A stretch of DNA of 64,000 nucleotides from Nodularia sp. (in: cyanobacteria) (lineage in GTDB: Bacteria; Cyanobacteriota; Cyanobacteriia; Cyanobacteriales; Nostocaceae). The stretch is from contig REBL01000112.1 of the NCBI GenBank assembly GCA_007692755.1, positions 52,353-116,352 of the forward strand, read 5' to 3'. Shown in pieces: positions 53,344 to 62,465 of the stretch. The position numbers and the translations under genes are program-made. Positions within the stretch are counted from its first letter, which is position 1. Every line of letters starts with the position of its first letter. The notes under the pieces are model-generated. The model was not told where the DNA came from and searched no databases. It saw only the letters and a program-made list of their open reading frames with translations.

Positions 53344-53466
53344 AAGTATTTATTGTTTAATTTTTCAAGTGCAGTTTTTGACAACAAAATTTATAAGGTT
53401 TTTAATTTTTCATCACTGAACAGTAATTCTTTAATGGTACAAGACCCTAGATTTATCTGTGGGGTC

Positions 53467-53492
53467 AATCCAAAATCCAAAATCCAAAATCT
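53467..53492. repeat. Tandem heptamer AATCCAA array
   Basis: About three and a half copies of AATCCAA between the KH-domain and phoH genes. It belongs to the same class as the repeats at 33582 (reverse complement of the same unit). Confidence 0.8.
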
Positions 53493-53557
53493 AAAATTGT
53501 GTGACTGAAATATCTGAGCGGCTGTAGTTATTTCCGCTCAGACTTTCTCTTCGTTGG

Positions 53558-53992
53558 CTAGTTAATTCGGGGTTTGACAACAGGTCTGGGTATATTTACA
53601 GTTTTGTCTCGCGTTTTGGGTTCTGACGGTCGCTCTTGCTGATCGTCGTCAGAAGAGATTCCCTCTCTTCCCAAACTATTACTACTGCCGTACATATCCA
53701 GGTACACTGATTGTCCGGCAAATTCCGCTGCTGCTGCAATTACCGTTCTAATGGACTGAATATTACGTCCCCCTCGACCAAACACTTTCCCCTTATCTTT
53801 GCTTTCAAAGGCGATGCGAATCCAAACCCGTTTAAGTGTGTGAGAAATTTCACAATCAATACTTAAAGTTTCTGGAGATTCTAAAAATGGCTGCATCAAA
53901 AACTTAACTAGCCCAACATAGTTGGGACTAGCTTCTGAGCCTTCTCTTCCGGCGTTAAGATGCGGTTGTGGCACTGACCTGTTCAAAAACAT
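53558..53992 (-). CDS. khpA: KH-domain RNA-binding protein (KhpA-like)
   Basis: A 144-aa protein. The type II KH core is [25 protein letters not shown], with the RNA-binding loop [18 protein letters not shown] in the expected place. A disordered, charged C-terminal tail of about 50 residues is typical of cyanobacterial members. Its start overlaps the end of rpsP by 38 bp in another frame, so the two are translationally coupled. It probably acts as an RNA chaperone. Confidence 0.9.
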   Translation of the reverse strand: MFLNRSVPQPHLNAGREGSEASPNYVGLVKFLMQPFLESPETLSIDCEISHTLKRVWIRIAFESKDKGKVFGRGGRNIQSIRTVIAAAAEFAGQSVYLDMYGSSNSLGREGISSDDDQQERPSEPKTRDKTVNIPRPVVKPRIN

Positions 53993-54215
53993 TGGCTTTT
54001 ACTAAAATGCTACGGACGGTCTCAGTTGGTTGAGCGCCTTGTTGTAGTCGCTTGACGATACCGGGAACATCTAATCGCACTTCATCAGTTCTAGGGTTGT
54101 AGAATCCCAGTTCTTCTAGGGGACGGCCATCGCGGCGAGCAAGGTTGTTAATGGCGATAATCCGGTAACTTGGTTCCCGCTTTTTGCCGAATCGCTTCAA
54201 GCGCAATTTAATCAT
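53955..54215 (-). CDS. rpsP: 30S ribosomal protein S16
   Basis: An 86-aa protein beginning [19 protein letters not shown], the highly conserved S16 start, with [16 protein letters not shown] following. It lies between ffh and the KH-domain gene, as in other cyanobacteria. All of the S16 core is present. Confidence 0.97.
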   Translation of the reverse strand: MIKLRLKRFGKKREPSYRIIAINNLARRDGRPLEELGFYNPRTDEVRLDVPGIVKRLQQGAQPTETVRSILVKANVFEQVSATTAS

Positions 54216-54612
54216 GGTTGAGAACTGATTCTCCTATTGTTTGGTACTGAAATGACAATTTTAGCACTTGCTAGCATTCGCTGCTATGAATCAGTTAACA
54301 GTTAACAAATTCTCAGCTCGTGTTTGAAAAGTTTAATTTATTACAGCCCTGGCGACTGGAAGTCGCGGAACCATCCAAACGAAACCCACACTATGGCTAA
54401 CGCCACGCTACGCTATCGACAGGCTCAGTGACCGCCTGCGTGGGTTTGAAAACCTTGATTTTGTAAGTAGTCCACGTTCGCGTAGCGTTCCGAAGGAATA
54501 GGTGGACTTGCCTCCGGGAAGCCGCTACGCGTCATGCCTGTGTAGTAGCGTATCGCTAACGCGAAGCGTAGCCATATTATATTCGCCGATAGCGTAGCTT
54601 TTCAAATATCCT
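54216..54612. repeat. Repeat-rich gap between ffh and rpsP
   Basis: About 400 bp with several palindromic segments built from CGCTACGC/GCGTAGCG units (54399-54440, 54476-54495, 54520-54575). The part near 54417-54440 (cgacaggctcagtgaccg) matches the copy at about 1227-1244. A small open frame overlapping the end of ffh is not a real gene. Confidence 0.65.
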
Positions 54613-56079
54613 CTACAGAGTGCCGAAGCCCTTTTTCTTTTTCTCTTTGTTCTTTTTCTTTTTCGTGGTAGCGCCGGTATTATAACCTCGCCAGCCAGGG
54701 GCAGAAGGACGATTACCATCACCACCGAAAGGATTCCCCATACCGCCGCCGCCAAACATTCCTGGCATTCCCGCAGGCATTTGACCTTGACCCATTTGCT
54801 GCATGAGAGTTCGCATTTTTTGGAAATCAGCTACTAACTTACTCACATCTGGCTCTCTGTAACCAGAACCCTTAGCAATTCGCCGCCGCCGACTGGGAGA
54901 ACTTGCCAATAAATCGGGGTCTTGGCGTTCTAGGCGAGTCATGGAGTTAATCATGGATTCGCAGCGCTTGAGTTGGGTTTCGCCCTGCTTGAGTTGGTCA
55001 TCGGAAATCTTGTTCATTCCGGGAATCATCTTCATGATCCCTCCCAGTGAACCCATATTTTTCAGCATCCGCAGTTGTTTGACAAAATCATTAAAGTCAA
55101 ACTTGGCTGACAGGATTTTATCCTGCATTTTCTCAGCATCAGCTAAATCAAATTCTTCCTGAGCTTTTTCTACCAAAGAAAGCACATCACCCATGCCCAA
55201 AATTCGGGAGGCCATGCGCTCAGGATAAAAAGGTTGCAGTGCTTCGACTTTTTCGCCTACACCCACAAACTTAATTGGCGCTCCCGAAATTTGTCTGACT
55301 GACAGCGCCGCACCACCACGGGTATCACCATCTAATTTAGTCAGTATCGCCCCGGTAATGCCGATTTTCTCGTGGAAGGTGCGAGTCAGATTTGCTGCCT
55401 CTTGTCCAGTCATAGAGTCTACGACTAGCAAAGTTTCATGAGGTTGGACAGTAGCTTTAATTCGGGCTAATTCCCCCATCATGTCTTCGTCAATTTGCAG
55501 ACGACCAGCCGTGTCAATAATTACCGTATTTACACCTTCGGCTTTGGCACGTTCCACACCTTGACGGGCAATTTCTACAGGGTCAGCATCGCTTCCCAAA
55601 TCAAACACTGGCACGTTAATTTGCTTACCTAACGTTACCAGTTGGTCAATAGCGGCGGGGCGATATACGTCTGTCGCTACCAACAAACAACTACGCTCTA
55701 ATTTTCTTAAATGTAAGGCTAATTTCGCGGTAGCTGTGGTTTTACCAGTACCTTGTAACCCAGCCATTAAAACGATTGTGGGCTTTTCCTCAGTTTCCGC
55801 CAGGGGAACATTTTCCGCCCCCATCACCCGCACCAATTCATCGTGAACAATTTTAATGAACTGTTGGTCAGGTCGGACACCAGCCACAACATCAGCACCT
55901 TGGGCTTTGGTTTCGACTTCGCTAATAAAATCTTTAACTACCTGGAGATTGACATCTGCTTCCAACAAGGCGCGGCGTACTTCCCGCAAAGCGTCTTGAA
56001 TATTGGATTGAGATATTTTGTCCTGTCCCCGTAGTTTCTTCCAGGCACTTTCTAAACGGTCAGATAAAGCATCAAACAT
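54613..56079 (-). CDS. ffh: Signal recognition particle protein Ffh (SRP54)
   Basis: A 488-aa SRP GTPase. The N domain begins MFDALSDRLESAWKKLRG. The G domain has GLQGTGKTTATAKLA, VIIDTAGRLQID and LTKLDGDTRGG. The methionine-rich M domain ends in a Gly/Met-rich tail (MGQGQMPAGMPGMFGGGGMG) and a basic end (KKKKNKEKKKKG). It binds signal peptides with the 4.5S-type RNA. I use ATG 56079; the frame to 56112 lacks family similarity. Confidence 0.96.
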   Translation of the reverse strand: MFDALSDRLESAWKKLRGQDKISQSNIQDALREVRRALLEADVNLQVVKDFISEVETKAQGADVVAGVRPDQQFIKIVHDELVRVMGAENVPLAETEEKPTIVLMAGLQGTGKTTATAKLALHLRKLERSCLLVATDVYRPAAIDQLVTLGKQINVPVFDLGSDADPVEIARQGVERAKAEGVNTVIIDTAGRLQIDEDMMGELARIKATVQPHETLLVVDSMTGQEAANLTRTFHEKIGITGAILTKLDGDTRGGAALSVRQISGAPIKFVGVGEKVEALQPFYPERMASRILGMGDVLSLVEKAQEEFDLADAEKMQDKILSAKFDFNDFVKQLRMLKNMGSLGGIMKMIPGMNKISDDQLKQGETQLKRCESMINSMTRLERQDPDLLASSPSRRRRIAKGSGYREPDVSKLVADFQKMRTLMQQMGQGQMPAGMPGMFGGGGMGNPFGGDGNRPSAPGWRGYNTGATTKKKKNKEKKKKGFGTL

Positions 56080-56405
56080 AATGTAATTACAGGTAATTCG
56101 CCAACGAGTCAACCCGAACCGCCCAGTTTAAAACTTTCTGAGGCGATTCAGAAATTTCAGTAAAAATTTAACGTGCTATTTACAGCTTAATAGTTTTCAT
56201 GGCGAGTTGAACAACTAGATAGCGACAAAATGCACAGCCATAGTGGTTCAGGGTTCAGTGACGAATATATCTCTCAATAACCGAGCAAGTAGACCATCTA
56301 CAAGCAGGGCTGGTTCAAACGCCCCATAAATCAGCCCTAAAACTGAGTTAAGATTTATTTATTTGCTTTGCGAACCTTTGCGTTAACCTCAGCGAACCTC
56401 TGCGT
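56080..56405. other. Gene-free region upstream of ffh
   Basis: 326 bp without a real coding frame. A weak 7-bp hairpin AGGGCTG / CAGCCCT lies at 56306-56312 and 56332-56338. The ffh promoter should be here. Confidence 0.45.
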
Positions 56406-56837
56406 TTAAAAGCAAAATTCCTCACTCCAAAAACTCAGAATTTGACGACAAATATGTTTGATTTTTTGTTCAGCTTCTGGTAATGGCAACCTTACACCCT
56501 GAAAATTTCTGTTTTCTATAGTAGCAAATTGCCATTGCTGTCCCATATAGTCATGTCCAGAAAGTTCAATTTCTACAATCCTTTGCATTGTAGATTCAGT
56601 CGCTGAGGACAGGCGAATTTGCATTAAAATACAATAACTTTGGCAAAGACAACTACGTTTAGAAAAATGAAAAGCTAAATCCACCGAATATGGATCATCG
56701 AATTTTTCGGTTTCTGGATTTTTTAACCAGGGACTTAAATCAGCCATACTATCGGGAAATTCGGTTTTAAAAAGATTGATCACAGTCGCAATTTTACTTA
56801 CCATTTGCCAACTGTTGACTTTTTCATTTGCATTCAC
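56406..56837 (-). CDS. Conserved protein, unknown function
   Basis: A protein of about 143 aa. I favour GTG 56837 (VNANEKVNSWQM) because a GGGAG site lies 8 nt upstream; the frame starts formally at TTG 56852. The protein is soluble, with several cysteines (KRSCLCQSYC). No family is recognised. Confidence 0.65.
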   Translation of the reverse strand: MNANEKVNSWQMVSKIATVINLFKTEFPDSMADLSPWLKNPETEKFDDPYSVDLAFHFSKRSCLCQSYCILMQIRLSSATESTMQRIVEIELSGHDYMGQQWQFATIENRNFQGVRLPLPEAEQKIKHICRQILSFWSEEFCF

Positions 56838-57187
56838 GGTTTGTACTCCCAATCAAAGAATTTTAGATTTTGGATGTGTGGATTTTGGTTTGTACCTACA
56901 GAATTTTCTGAGGAACTGTAGCATTCGGCGCTGCTCAAGAATTAGTATTGAGATTATTTATCATAAATTTCAAGATAAATAAATGAAATATATACACAGT
57001 TTGGTAGGGAGACAAAGCTCTTTATCCTGAATTTATCAGCTTTTTAGCTGTTTTTAGGCTACATATCATCTAATTTTAGACAAATTTAGAAGACATTTTT
57101 ATTAAATAGGATTATATTCTTTTTGATAAAAGCTTGCAATAATTGAATGAATCTTTCATAATGGTCTTAACTTTAGAGGACTTAAAT
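56838..57187. promoter_or_regulatory. Upstream region of the aldolase gene
   Basis: About 350 bp of AT-rich DNA before the aldolase ATG. An AGAGGA ribosome site lies at 57175-57180, 7 nt before ATG 57188, which fixes the start. The upstream frame that includes 57143 would place that site inside coding sequence. Promoter boxes are not certain. Confidence 0.5.
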
Positions 57188-58228
57188 ATGAGTAATTATG
57201 CTCAAGAATTGAGAGCTACTGCCCAAGCAATGGTTGCTCCTGGTAAGGGAATCTTGGCAATGGATGAAAGTAATGGTACTTGTAACAAGCGCTTTGATAA
57301 GCTAGGGATTCCCACGACAGAGGATCGTCGCCGTGCTTACAGAGAGCTAATTTTGACGACTCCCAATTTAAGTGAGTTTATTAGTGGTGCCATTTTGTAC
57401 GATGAAACCATTCGTCAATCATCACAAACAGGTGTGCCTTTTACCCAAATCATGCAGGAAGCGGGGATAATTATTGGTATCAAGGTAGATGGAGGGGCAA
57501 AAGATTTAGTTAGATGTCCTGATGAAAAGGTGACAGAAGGACTGGATGAATTAGGCTCGCGCATTGCTGAATACTATAAAATGGGTGCGAGATTTGCCAA
57601 GTGGCGCGCTGTAATTACCATCGGTGAAGGTATTCCTAGTCGTACTTGCATTGAAGCCAATGCTCATGCTCTGGCTCGTTATGCGGTACTGTGTCAAGAA
57701 GGTGGATTAGTCCCGATTGTGGAACCAGAGGTGCTAATCGATGGAAACCATACTATTGAGCGTTGTTATGAAGTTGCAGATCAGACTTTGCAAGCAGTAT
57801 TTACTCAACTGCGGTTGCACAAGGTCGCATTTGATCAAATGATTCTCAAGCCCAGTATGGTAATTGCGGGAGTTAATTGTTCTACTCCTTCAACTGTAGA
57901 TCAAGTAGCAGATAAAACTATCGAATGCTTACTGAATAATGTCCCTGCATCAGTTCCAGGTGTAGCATTTCTATCGGGTGGACAAACCAATGAGCAGTCC
58001 TCGGCGCATTTAAATACAATGAATGCTAGATATGGCGATCGCCTGCCTTGGCGTGTTACATTTTCCTACGCACGGGCAATTCAACAATCCGCTTTAGAAT
58101 ACTGGGCTGGCAATGATGCCAATATCCAAGCTGCACAACAACTACTTTATCATCGGGCTAAATTGAATAGTGCTGCTAGTGCAGGTAAGTACAGTCCAGA
58201 TATGGAAAAAACACCTGTATCAGTTTGA
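57188..58228 (+). CDS. fda: Class I fructose-bisphosphate aldolase
   Basis: A 346-aa class I aldolase that splits fructose-1,6-bisphosphate (and joins the trioses in the Calvin cycle) through a Schiff base. It begins MSNYAQELRATAQAMVAPGKG, then GILAMDESNGTCNKRF, GIKVDGGAKDL, FAKWRAVITIG, and the Schiff-base Lys in QMILKPSMVIAG. All active-site residues are present. Cyanobacteria usually also carry a class II enzyme. It stands alone. Confidence 0.95.
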   Translation: MSNYAQELRATAQAMVAPGKGILAMDESNGTCNKRFDKLGIPTTEDRRRAYRELILTTPNLSEFISGAILYDETIRQSSQTGVPFTQIMQEAGIIIGIKVDGGAKDLVRCPDEKVTEGLDELGSRIAEYYKMGARFAKWRAVITIGEGIPSRTCIEANAHALARYAVLCQEGGLVPIVEPEVLIDGNHTIERCYEVADQTLQAVFTQLRLHKVAFDQMILKPSMVIAGVNCSTPSTVDQVADKTIECLLNNVPASVPGVAFLSGGQTNEQSSAHLNTMNARYGDRLPWRVTFSYARAIQQSALEYWAGNDANIQAAQQLLYHRAKLNSAASAGKYSPDMEKTPVSV

Positions 58229-58307
58229 ACGACAAAAAATTCACAGATTCAATTTGTAATTAAAACACAATAAATTTCCCTTTTCTTTATCCGAAAGGCT
58301 TTAACTA

Positions 58308-58335
58308 GCATGGGTTAACGTAATGTAACCCATGC
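58308..58335. other. Perfect 10-bp hairpin downstream of the aldolase gene
   Basis: GCATGGGTTA / TAACCCATGC (58308-58317 and 58326-58335) with an 8-base loop. It could terminate or stabilise the aldolase transcript, but only a short T-rich stretch follows. The next gene starts 16 bp later. Confidence 0.55.
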
Positions 58336-58351
58336 TACATTTAATTCTACT

Positions 58352-58534
58352 ATGAACACTGAGAAAGGTTTGAGACAAAAGCAATTGTGCGATCGCCTGG
58401 GATTTAACTATAAATTAGTTGCCTTAACAGCTAAACAAATGGGTCTGAGTACGCACGCATATTTGCAACAAGAAACCGGGTGGATATTGAAAAACGAGTT
58501 ATATTACCCACCCGACACACAATTTCCACAATAA
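58352..58534 (+). CDS. Small conserved protein with HTH-like segment
   Basis: A 60-aa protein: KQLCDRLGFNYKLVALTAKQMGLSTHAYLQQETGW, which reads as a small DNA-binding or adaptor helix-turn-helix, followed by ILKNELYYPP. The ATG has normal context and a HIP1 octamer lies in the coding region. The family is small and I know no function. Confidence 0.6.
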   Translation: MNTEKGLRQKQLCDRLGFNYKLVALTAKQMGLSTHAYLQQETGWILKNELYYPPDTQFPQ

Positions 58535-58667
58535 AACAACCTTTCAGGGAGCTATGGAGTTCTACCCACACTATTTGCTGCTTATGCTACATAATCTGGT
58601 AAAATGAGAGTTTATCTCAATAAGCATCAAACTCCACTTAGCTTAAACAGCTTACTTCCTGTAAATT

Positions 58668-59681
58668 ATGACAATAGTTTTGTATCAGCAAGATTTCTGG
58701 GAAATGTTAGACGAAGGTCTAATACATCATCAATCTAATTCAAATTCTCATATCTATGAAGAATCTATAAAGGCAAGCACAAAATATTTTCATTGGCAGG
58801 CATGGTCTATGCCGCTTCGCTCTGGGTTAAGAATCAGAACTTATGAAATTACACCTATAGATAATTTAATTGAAATTTCAGAACATGGAAATGATTCTAA
58901 AATAAATTTAAGCTTTTTTCTTAAAGGTAATACCAAAACAGTTTTACAGGGGTTGACAAATTCAGCAGATGAAGTGGTGGGTCATAATTATCTCGAATTT
59001 TCACCAGAAATTAAAGAAATCGATAAATATGCAGCCGGGCAGAAAATTTTTAGAGTGCAAATTAAGATTGATCCAACAAAGTTTTTTAGTGATTTTGATA
59101 CTAATCAATTACAATATCTTCCTTGTGAATTACAAAAGTTTGTTGATGGAAGTGATGTTAAACCTTTTCACCACCAGGGAATTACAACCCCAGAAATGCA
59201 ACTGGCTCTGCAACAAATATTGAATTGTCCCTTCCAGGGAGCGATGAAAAGCCTATATTTAGAAGCTAAGGCTATTGAACTGATGACACTTCAGTTTAGC
59301 CAGTTTATAGAACCAGTATCACCTGCTAAACAGCCATTTCATTTGGCGCTGGATGATGTTGACAGAATTTATCAAGCCAAAGAAATTATTATCCATAATC
59401 TGCAAAGTCCACCCTCATTATTAGAATTATCTCGGCAAGTAAGCCTAAATGACCATAAATTAAAGCAAGGATTCCGCCAAATTTTCGGTACAACAGTGTT
59501 TGGTTATTTACACGATTATCGAATGCAGCAAGCATATATGTTGTTAGCTACAGGTCAAATGAAAGTCAAAGAGGCAGCACAAGCAGTTGGTTATGCTAGT
59601 CCTAGTTCGTTCAATTCTGCATTTAAGAAAAAATTCGGTGACAACCCAAAAGCATATCAAGTGAAAAAAAGCAAGGAATAA
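58668..59681 (+). CDS. AraC-family regulator of siderophore uptake (PchR-like)
   Basis: A 337-aa regulator. The C-terminal AraC domain has two helix-turn-helix units (LLELSRQVSLNDHKLKQGFRQIFG and VKEAAQAVGYASPSSFNSAFKKKFG). The N-terminal ~230 residues are a ligand-binding part like PchR. In this family the regulator binds the siderophore and activates the adjacent receptor gene. It lies 163 bp before the TonB receptor, with direct repeats between them. Confidence 0.9.
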   Translation: MTIVLYQQDFWEMLDEGLIHHQSNSNSHIYEESIKASTKYFHWQAWSMPLRSGLRIRTYEITPIDNLIEISEHGNDSKINLSFFLKGNTKTVLQGLTNSADEVVGHNYLEFSPEIKEIDKYAAGQKIFRVQIKIDPTKFFSDFDTNQLQYLPCELQKFVDGSDVKPFHHQGITTPEMQLALQQILNCPFQGAMKSLYLEAKAIELMTLQFSQFIEPVSPAKQPFHLALDDVDRIYQAKEIIIHNLQSPPSLLELSRQVSLNDHKLKQGFRQIFGTTVFGYLHDYRMQQAYMLLATGQMKVKEAAQAVGYASPSSFNSAFKKKFGDNPKAYQVKKSKE

Positions 59682-59717
59682 ATTTAAAGAATTATCGGGA
59701 CAAGTTAGTATAAAAAC

Positions 59718-59753
59718 TCCGTTTGGAACAAGAAAATAATCCGTCTGCAACAA
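59718..59753 (+). promoter_or_regulatory. Direct-repeat operator candidate for the PchR-like activator
   Basis: Two 14-bp direct repeats, TCCGTTTGGAACAA (59718-59731) and TCCGTCTGCAACAA (59740-59753), match at 12 of 14 positions with a 22-bp period (two helix turns). AraC-family activators typically bind such direct repeats. They end about 33 bp before the putative -10. Confidence 0.65.
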
Positions 59754-59762
59754 TTTTGGGTC

Positions 59763-59792
59763 TTCAAATTAACTTTGCGGTTCCGGTATATT
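59763..59792 (+). promoter_or_regulatory. Possible promoter of the TonB receptor gene
   Basis: TATATT at 59787-59792 with a weak TTCAAA at 59763-59768, 18 bp apart. A poor -35 next to an activator site is what an activator-dependent promoter would look like. Weak evidence on its own. Confidence 0.4.
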
Positions 59793-59797
59793 AGTTG

Positions 59798-59821
59798 ACA
59801 AAGATTTTTATTTGTCTTTGT
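59798..59821. other. Dyad in the receptor leader
   Basis: Perfect 7-bp inverted repeat ACAAAGA / TCTTTGT with a 10-base loop, between the possible promoter and the receptor start. It could be a second regulator site (for example for an iron repressor) or an mRNA hairpin. Confidence 0.4.
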
Positions 59822-59844
59822 AAAACTAATTTGATTGGTAGCTG

Positions 59845-62424
59845 ATGGTCATGGCAAAGTTGCATGGATTATTGGGTGTAGCGAGTTGGAGTTTGATTTT
59901 AGTTGCTATACCTGCGATGGGTGGGGAGATAAAAAGTACAAGTACCCAAGGAAAAGCCGATTTTGGTCGAGGATCTGAGAGCCGGGATGTTACACCTGTA
60001 GGCAATACTCTTAAAATCAAACAAAGGCTGGCTCAATTACCAACTACGATGCCTGTGGCAAAAGTGGCGATCGCTGAAGTTAGATTACAATCTACCGATA
60101 AGGGAATAGAAATAACCTTAGTAACAAATCAATCAGCGCAACTGCAACTGGTAAATAGAAGTGAGGGTAATAATTACATTGTAGATATCCCTAATGCCCA
60201 ACTTAGTCTAGCAAGTGGGGAAGAATTTCGCCAAGAACAACCCACTGATGGAATTACCGCAGTTAGTGTGACTAATATTGATGCTAGTACTATCCGGGTG
60301 ACTGTGGCGGGTGAAGCGGGATTACCCACTGTGGGGTTATTTGATAGTGATGAAGGTCTGATTTTTGGCTTCACACCAGTTGTAACTTCTGCACAGACTC
60401 CACAATTACCAGCAGAAGGTGAAACTCAAACAGAACAACCATCAACTCCAGACCAGCCGATTGAATTGGTGGTGACAGGTCAGGAAGATAGATACAGTGT
60501 ACCCAATGCCACAACCGCGACGAGAACAGACACACCTCTGCGTGATATTCCCCAATCAATTCAAGCAGTTCCCCGACAGGTGCTAGACGACCGACAGGTA
60601 ATTCGAGCCTCAGATGCACTGCGTAATGTCAGTGGCGTGCAGAGGGGAAATACAGTTGGCGGTACAGCCGAAGTATATAATATTCGTGGTTTTCAACAAT
60701 TTGGAGGGAGTTTGCGCGATGGCTTTAGAAATGGAAGCCCTCTTGTAGATACGGCAACTTTAGAACGGATAGAGGTACTTAAAGGACCGGCTTCTGTACT
60801 CTACGGCAATTTAGATCCTGGTGGTGTGATTAACTTCGTTACAAAGCAACCCCTTTCAGAGCCTTTTTATGCCGTGGGATTACAGGTTGGAAGTTTTGGT
60901 TTAGTGCGACCAACCCTTGATTTATCTGGTCCCTTAAACCCAGAGGGGACAATACTTTATCGATTGAATACGGCTTATGAAAAAGGAGGAAACTTTCGGA
61001 ATTTTGACACAGAAGTTGAACGATTTTTTATATCGCCTGTAGTTACCTGGAAAATTGGCGATCGCACTGACCTAAGACTTGAATTAGAGTATGTAAACGA
61101 TAAGCGTCCATTTGATCGGGGATTAGTTGCTTTTGGCACAGGCGTTGCTGATATTCCCTTTGATCGAGTTTTGGGTGAACCAGATGATTTCAGTGAAAGA
61201 ACAAATTTGTCAACAGGATATCGATTAGAGCATCGTTTCAATGATGACTGGAAAATTCGCAATCGGTTTAGATCCTCTTTCTCTGACCAAACAAGTATTT
61301 CGCTCGAACCGGGCAGGCTCAATGAAACTACTGGGGAACTAAGTAGAGAATTTGATGCGTTTAATGAGGCATCAAGAAATTATGAATTGCAAACCGATTT
61401 AGTGGGAAATTTTGCTACGGGATCAATCCAGCACACCCTACTATTTGGCGTTGATTTATCTTGGCTAAATAGGGAAGGAGGAGGTAGTTATGAACCCGCT
61501 CCTAGCATTAATATCTTTAATCCTGTTTATGGAATCGCTCCCCGACCTAGCAGAGATGAACTTTCAGAAGTATATTCTTTTGAGTCTCAAACAAATACTC
61601 TTGGCTTTTTTCTGCAAGATCAAATTACACTAGCTGAAAACTTAAAACTACTGGTAGGTGGACGCTTTGACACTATCGATCAAAGCTCTTCTTCTAGTCA
61701 ACGACAAGACCAAGCCTTTAGTCCGCGAGTGGGTATCGTCTATCAACCGATTGAGCCAATTTCTTTATATACCAGCTTCAGTAGATCATTTCAACCTAAC
61801 TCTGGAACTCGTGTAGATGGCGCACTGCTTGAACCAGTGCGCGGTACGCAGTATGAAGTTGGTGTCAGAGGTGAGTTTCTCAATGGTAGACTGACCACAA
61901 ATCTAGCTGCTTATGAAATCACCAAAAGTAATCTTGGTGTCACCGATCCAGATAATCCAAGGTTCTCCATTCCTCTTGGAGAGCAAAGAAGCCGGGGTAT
62001 TGAGTTGGATGTTACAGGACAAGTTCTTCCCGGATGGAATATTATTGCGTCCTATGCCTACACCGATGCCAGAGTTACCAAAGATGACAATCTACAGCCT
62101 GGTAATTTAATTGAGGGTGTGCCGTTTAATTCAGCCAGTTTGTGGTCAACTTATGAGATTCAAACAGGTGATTTCCAAGGCTTAGGGTTTGGCTTGGGTT
62201 TGTTTTATGTGGGTGAACGCCAAGGTGATTTTAATAACTCTTTTCAAATACCTAGCTATGTGCGTACTGATGCCAGCGTGTTTTATCGGCGTAATAACTG
62301 GAGAGTTGGCATTAATGTTAACAACCTTTTCAATGTAGATTACATCGAAGCTACCCAGCGCCGGAATCGCATTGATCCTGGTGCGCCGTTTACGGTCAGA
62401 GGAACGGTGTCAGTGGAGTTTTAA
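59845..62424 (+). CDS. TonB-dependent siderophore receptor with AMIN domain
   Basis: An 859-aa outer-membrane receptor. A signal peptide begins near MAKLHGLLGVASWSLILVA; ATG 59845 and ATG 59851 are both possible starts. An AMIN domain (VAKVAIAEVRLQSTDKG... ) lies at ~70-185. The plug domain starts near IELVVTGQ (TonB-box-like) and includes RNVSGVQRGNTVGG and LKGPASVLYGN. A 22-strand-type barrel ends in RGTVSVEF (terminal Phe). It takes up a ferric siderophore with TonB energy. The AMIN-plug arrangement is typical of cyanobacteria. Confidence 0.95.
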   Translation: MVMAKLHGLLGVASWSLILVAIPAMGGEIKSTSTQGKADFGRGSESRDVTPVGNTLKIKQRLAQLPTTMPVAKVAIAEVRLQSTDKGIEITLVTNQSAQLQLVNRSEGNNYIVDIPNAQLSLASGEEFRQEQPTDGITAVSVTNIDASTIRVTVAGEAGLPTVGLFDSDEGLIFGFTPVVTSAQTPQLPAEGETQTEQPSTPDQPIELVVTGQEDRYSVPNATTATRTDTPLRDIPQSIQAVPRQVLDDRQVIRASDALRNVSGVQRGNTVGGTAEVYNIRGFQQFGGSLRDGFRNGSPLVDTATLERIEVLKGPASVLYGNLDPGGVINFVTKQPLSEPFYAVGLQVGSFGLVRPTLDLSGPLNPEGTILYRLNTAYEKGGNFRNFDTEVERFFISPVVTWKIGDRTDLRLELEYVNDKRPFDRGLVAFGTGVADIPFDRVLGEPDDFSERTNLSTGYRLEHRFNDDWKIRNRFRSSFSDQTSISLEPGRLNETTGELSREFDAFNEASRNYELQTDLVGNFATGSIQHTLLFGVDLSWLNREGGGSYEPAPSINIFNPVYGIAPRPSRDELSEVYSFESQTNTLGFFLQDQITLAENLKLLVGGRFDTIDQSSSSSQRQDQAFSPRVGIVYQPIEPISLYTSFSRSFQPNSGTRVDGALLEPVRGTQYEVGVRGEFLNGRLTTNLAAYEITKSNLGVTDPDNPRFSIPLGEQRSRGIELDVTGQVLPGWNIIASYAYTDARVTKDDNLQPGNLIEGVPFNSASLWSTYEIQTGDFQGLGFGLGLFYVGERQGDFNNSFQIPSYVRTDASVFYRRNNWRVGINVNNLFNVDYIEATQRRNRIDPGAPFTVRGTVSVEF

Positions 62425-62465
62425 ATTGACCTGCACTTCGAGTAGAACTAAATCAATATTTCAAA

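Noticed and set aside
54525..54755. A 76-aa minus-strand frame at the end of ffh
   Set aside because: It overlaps the ffh tail in another frame and runs into the repeat-rich gap; it has no homology-like features.
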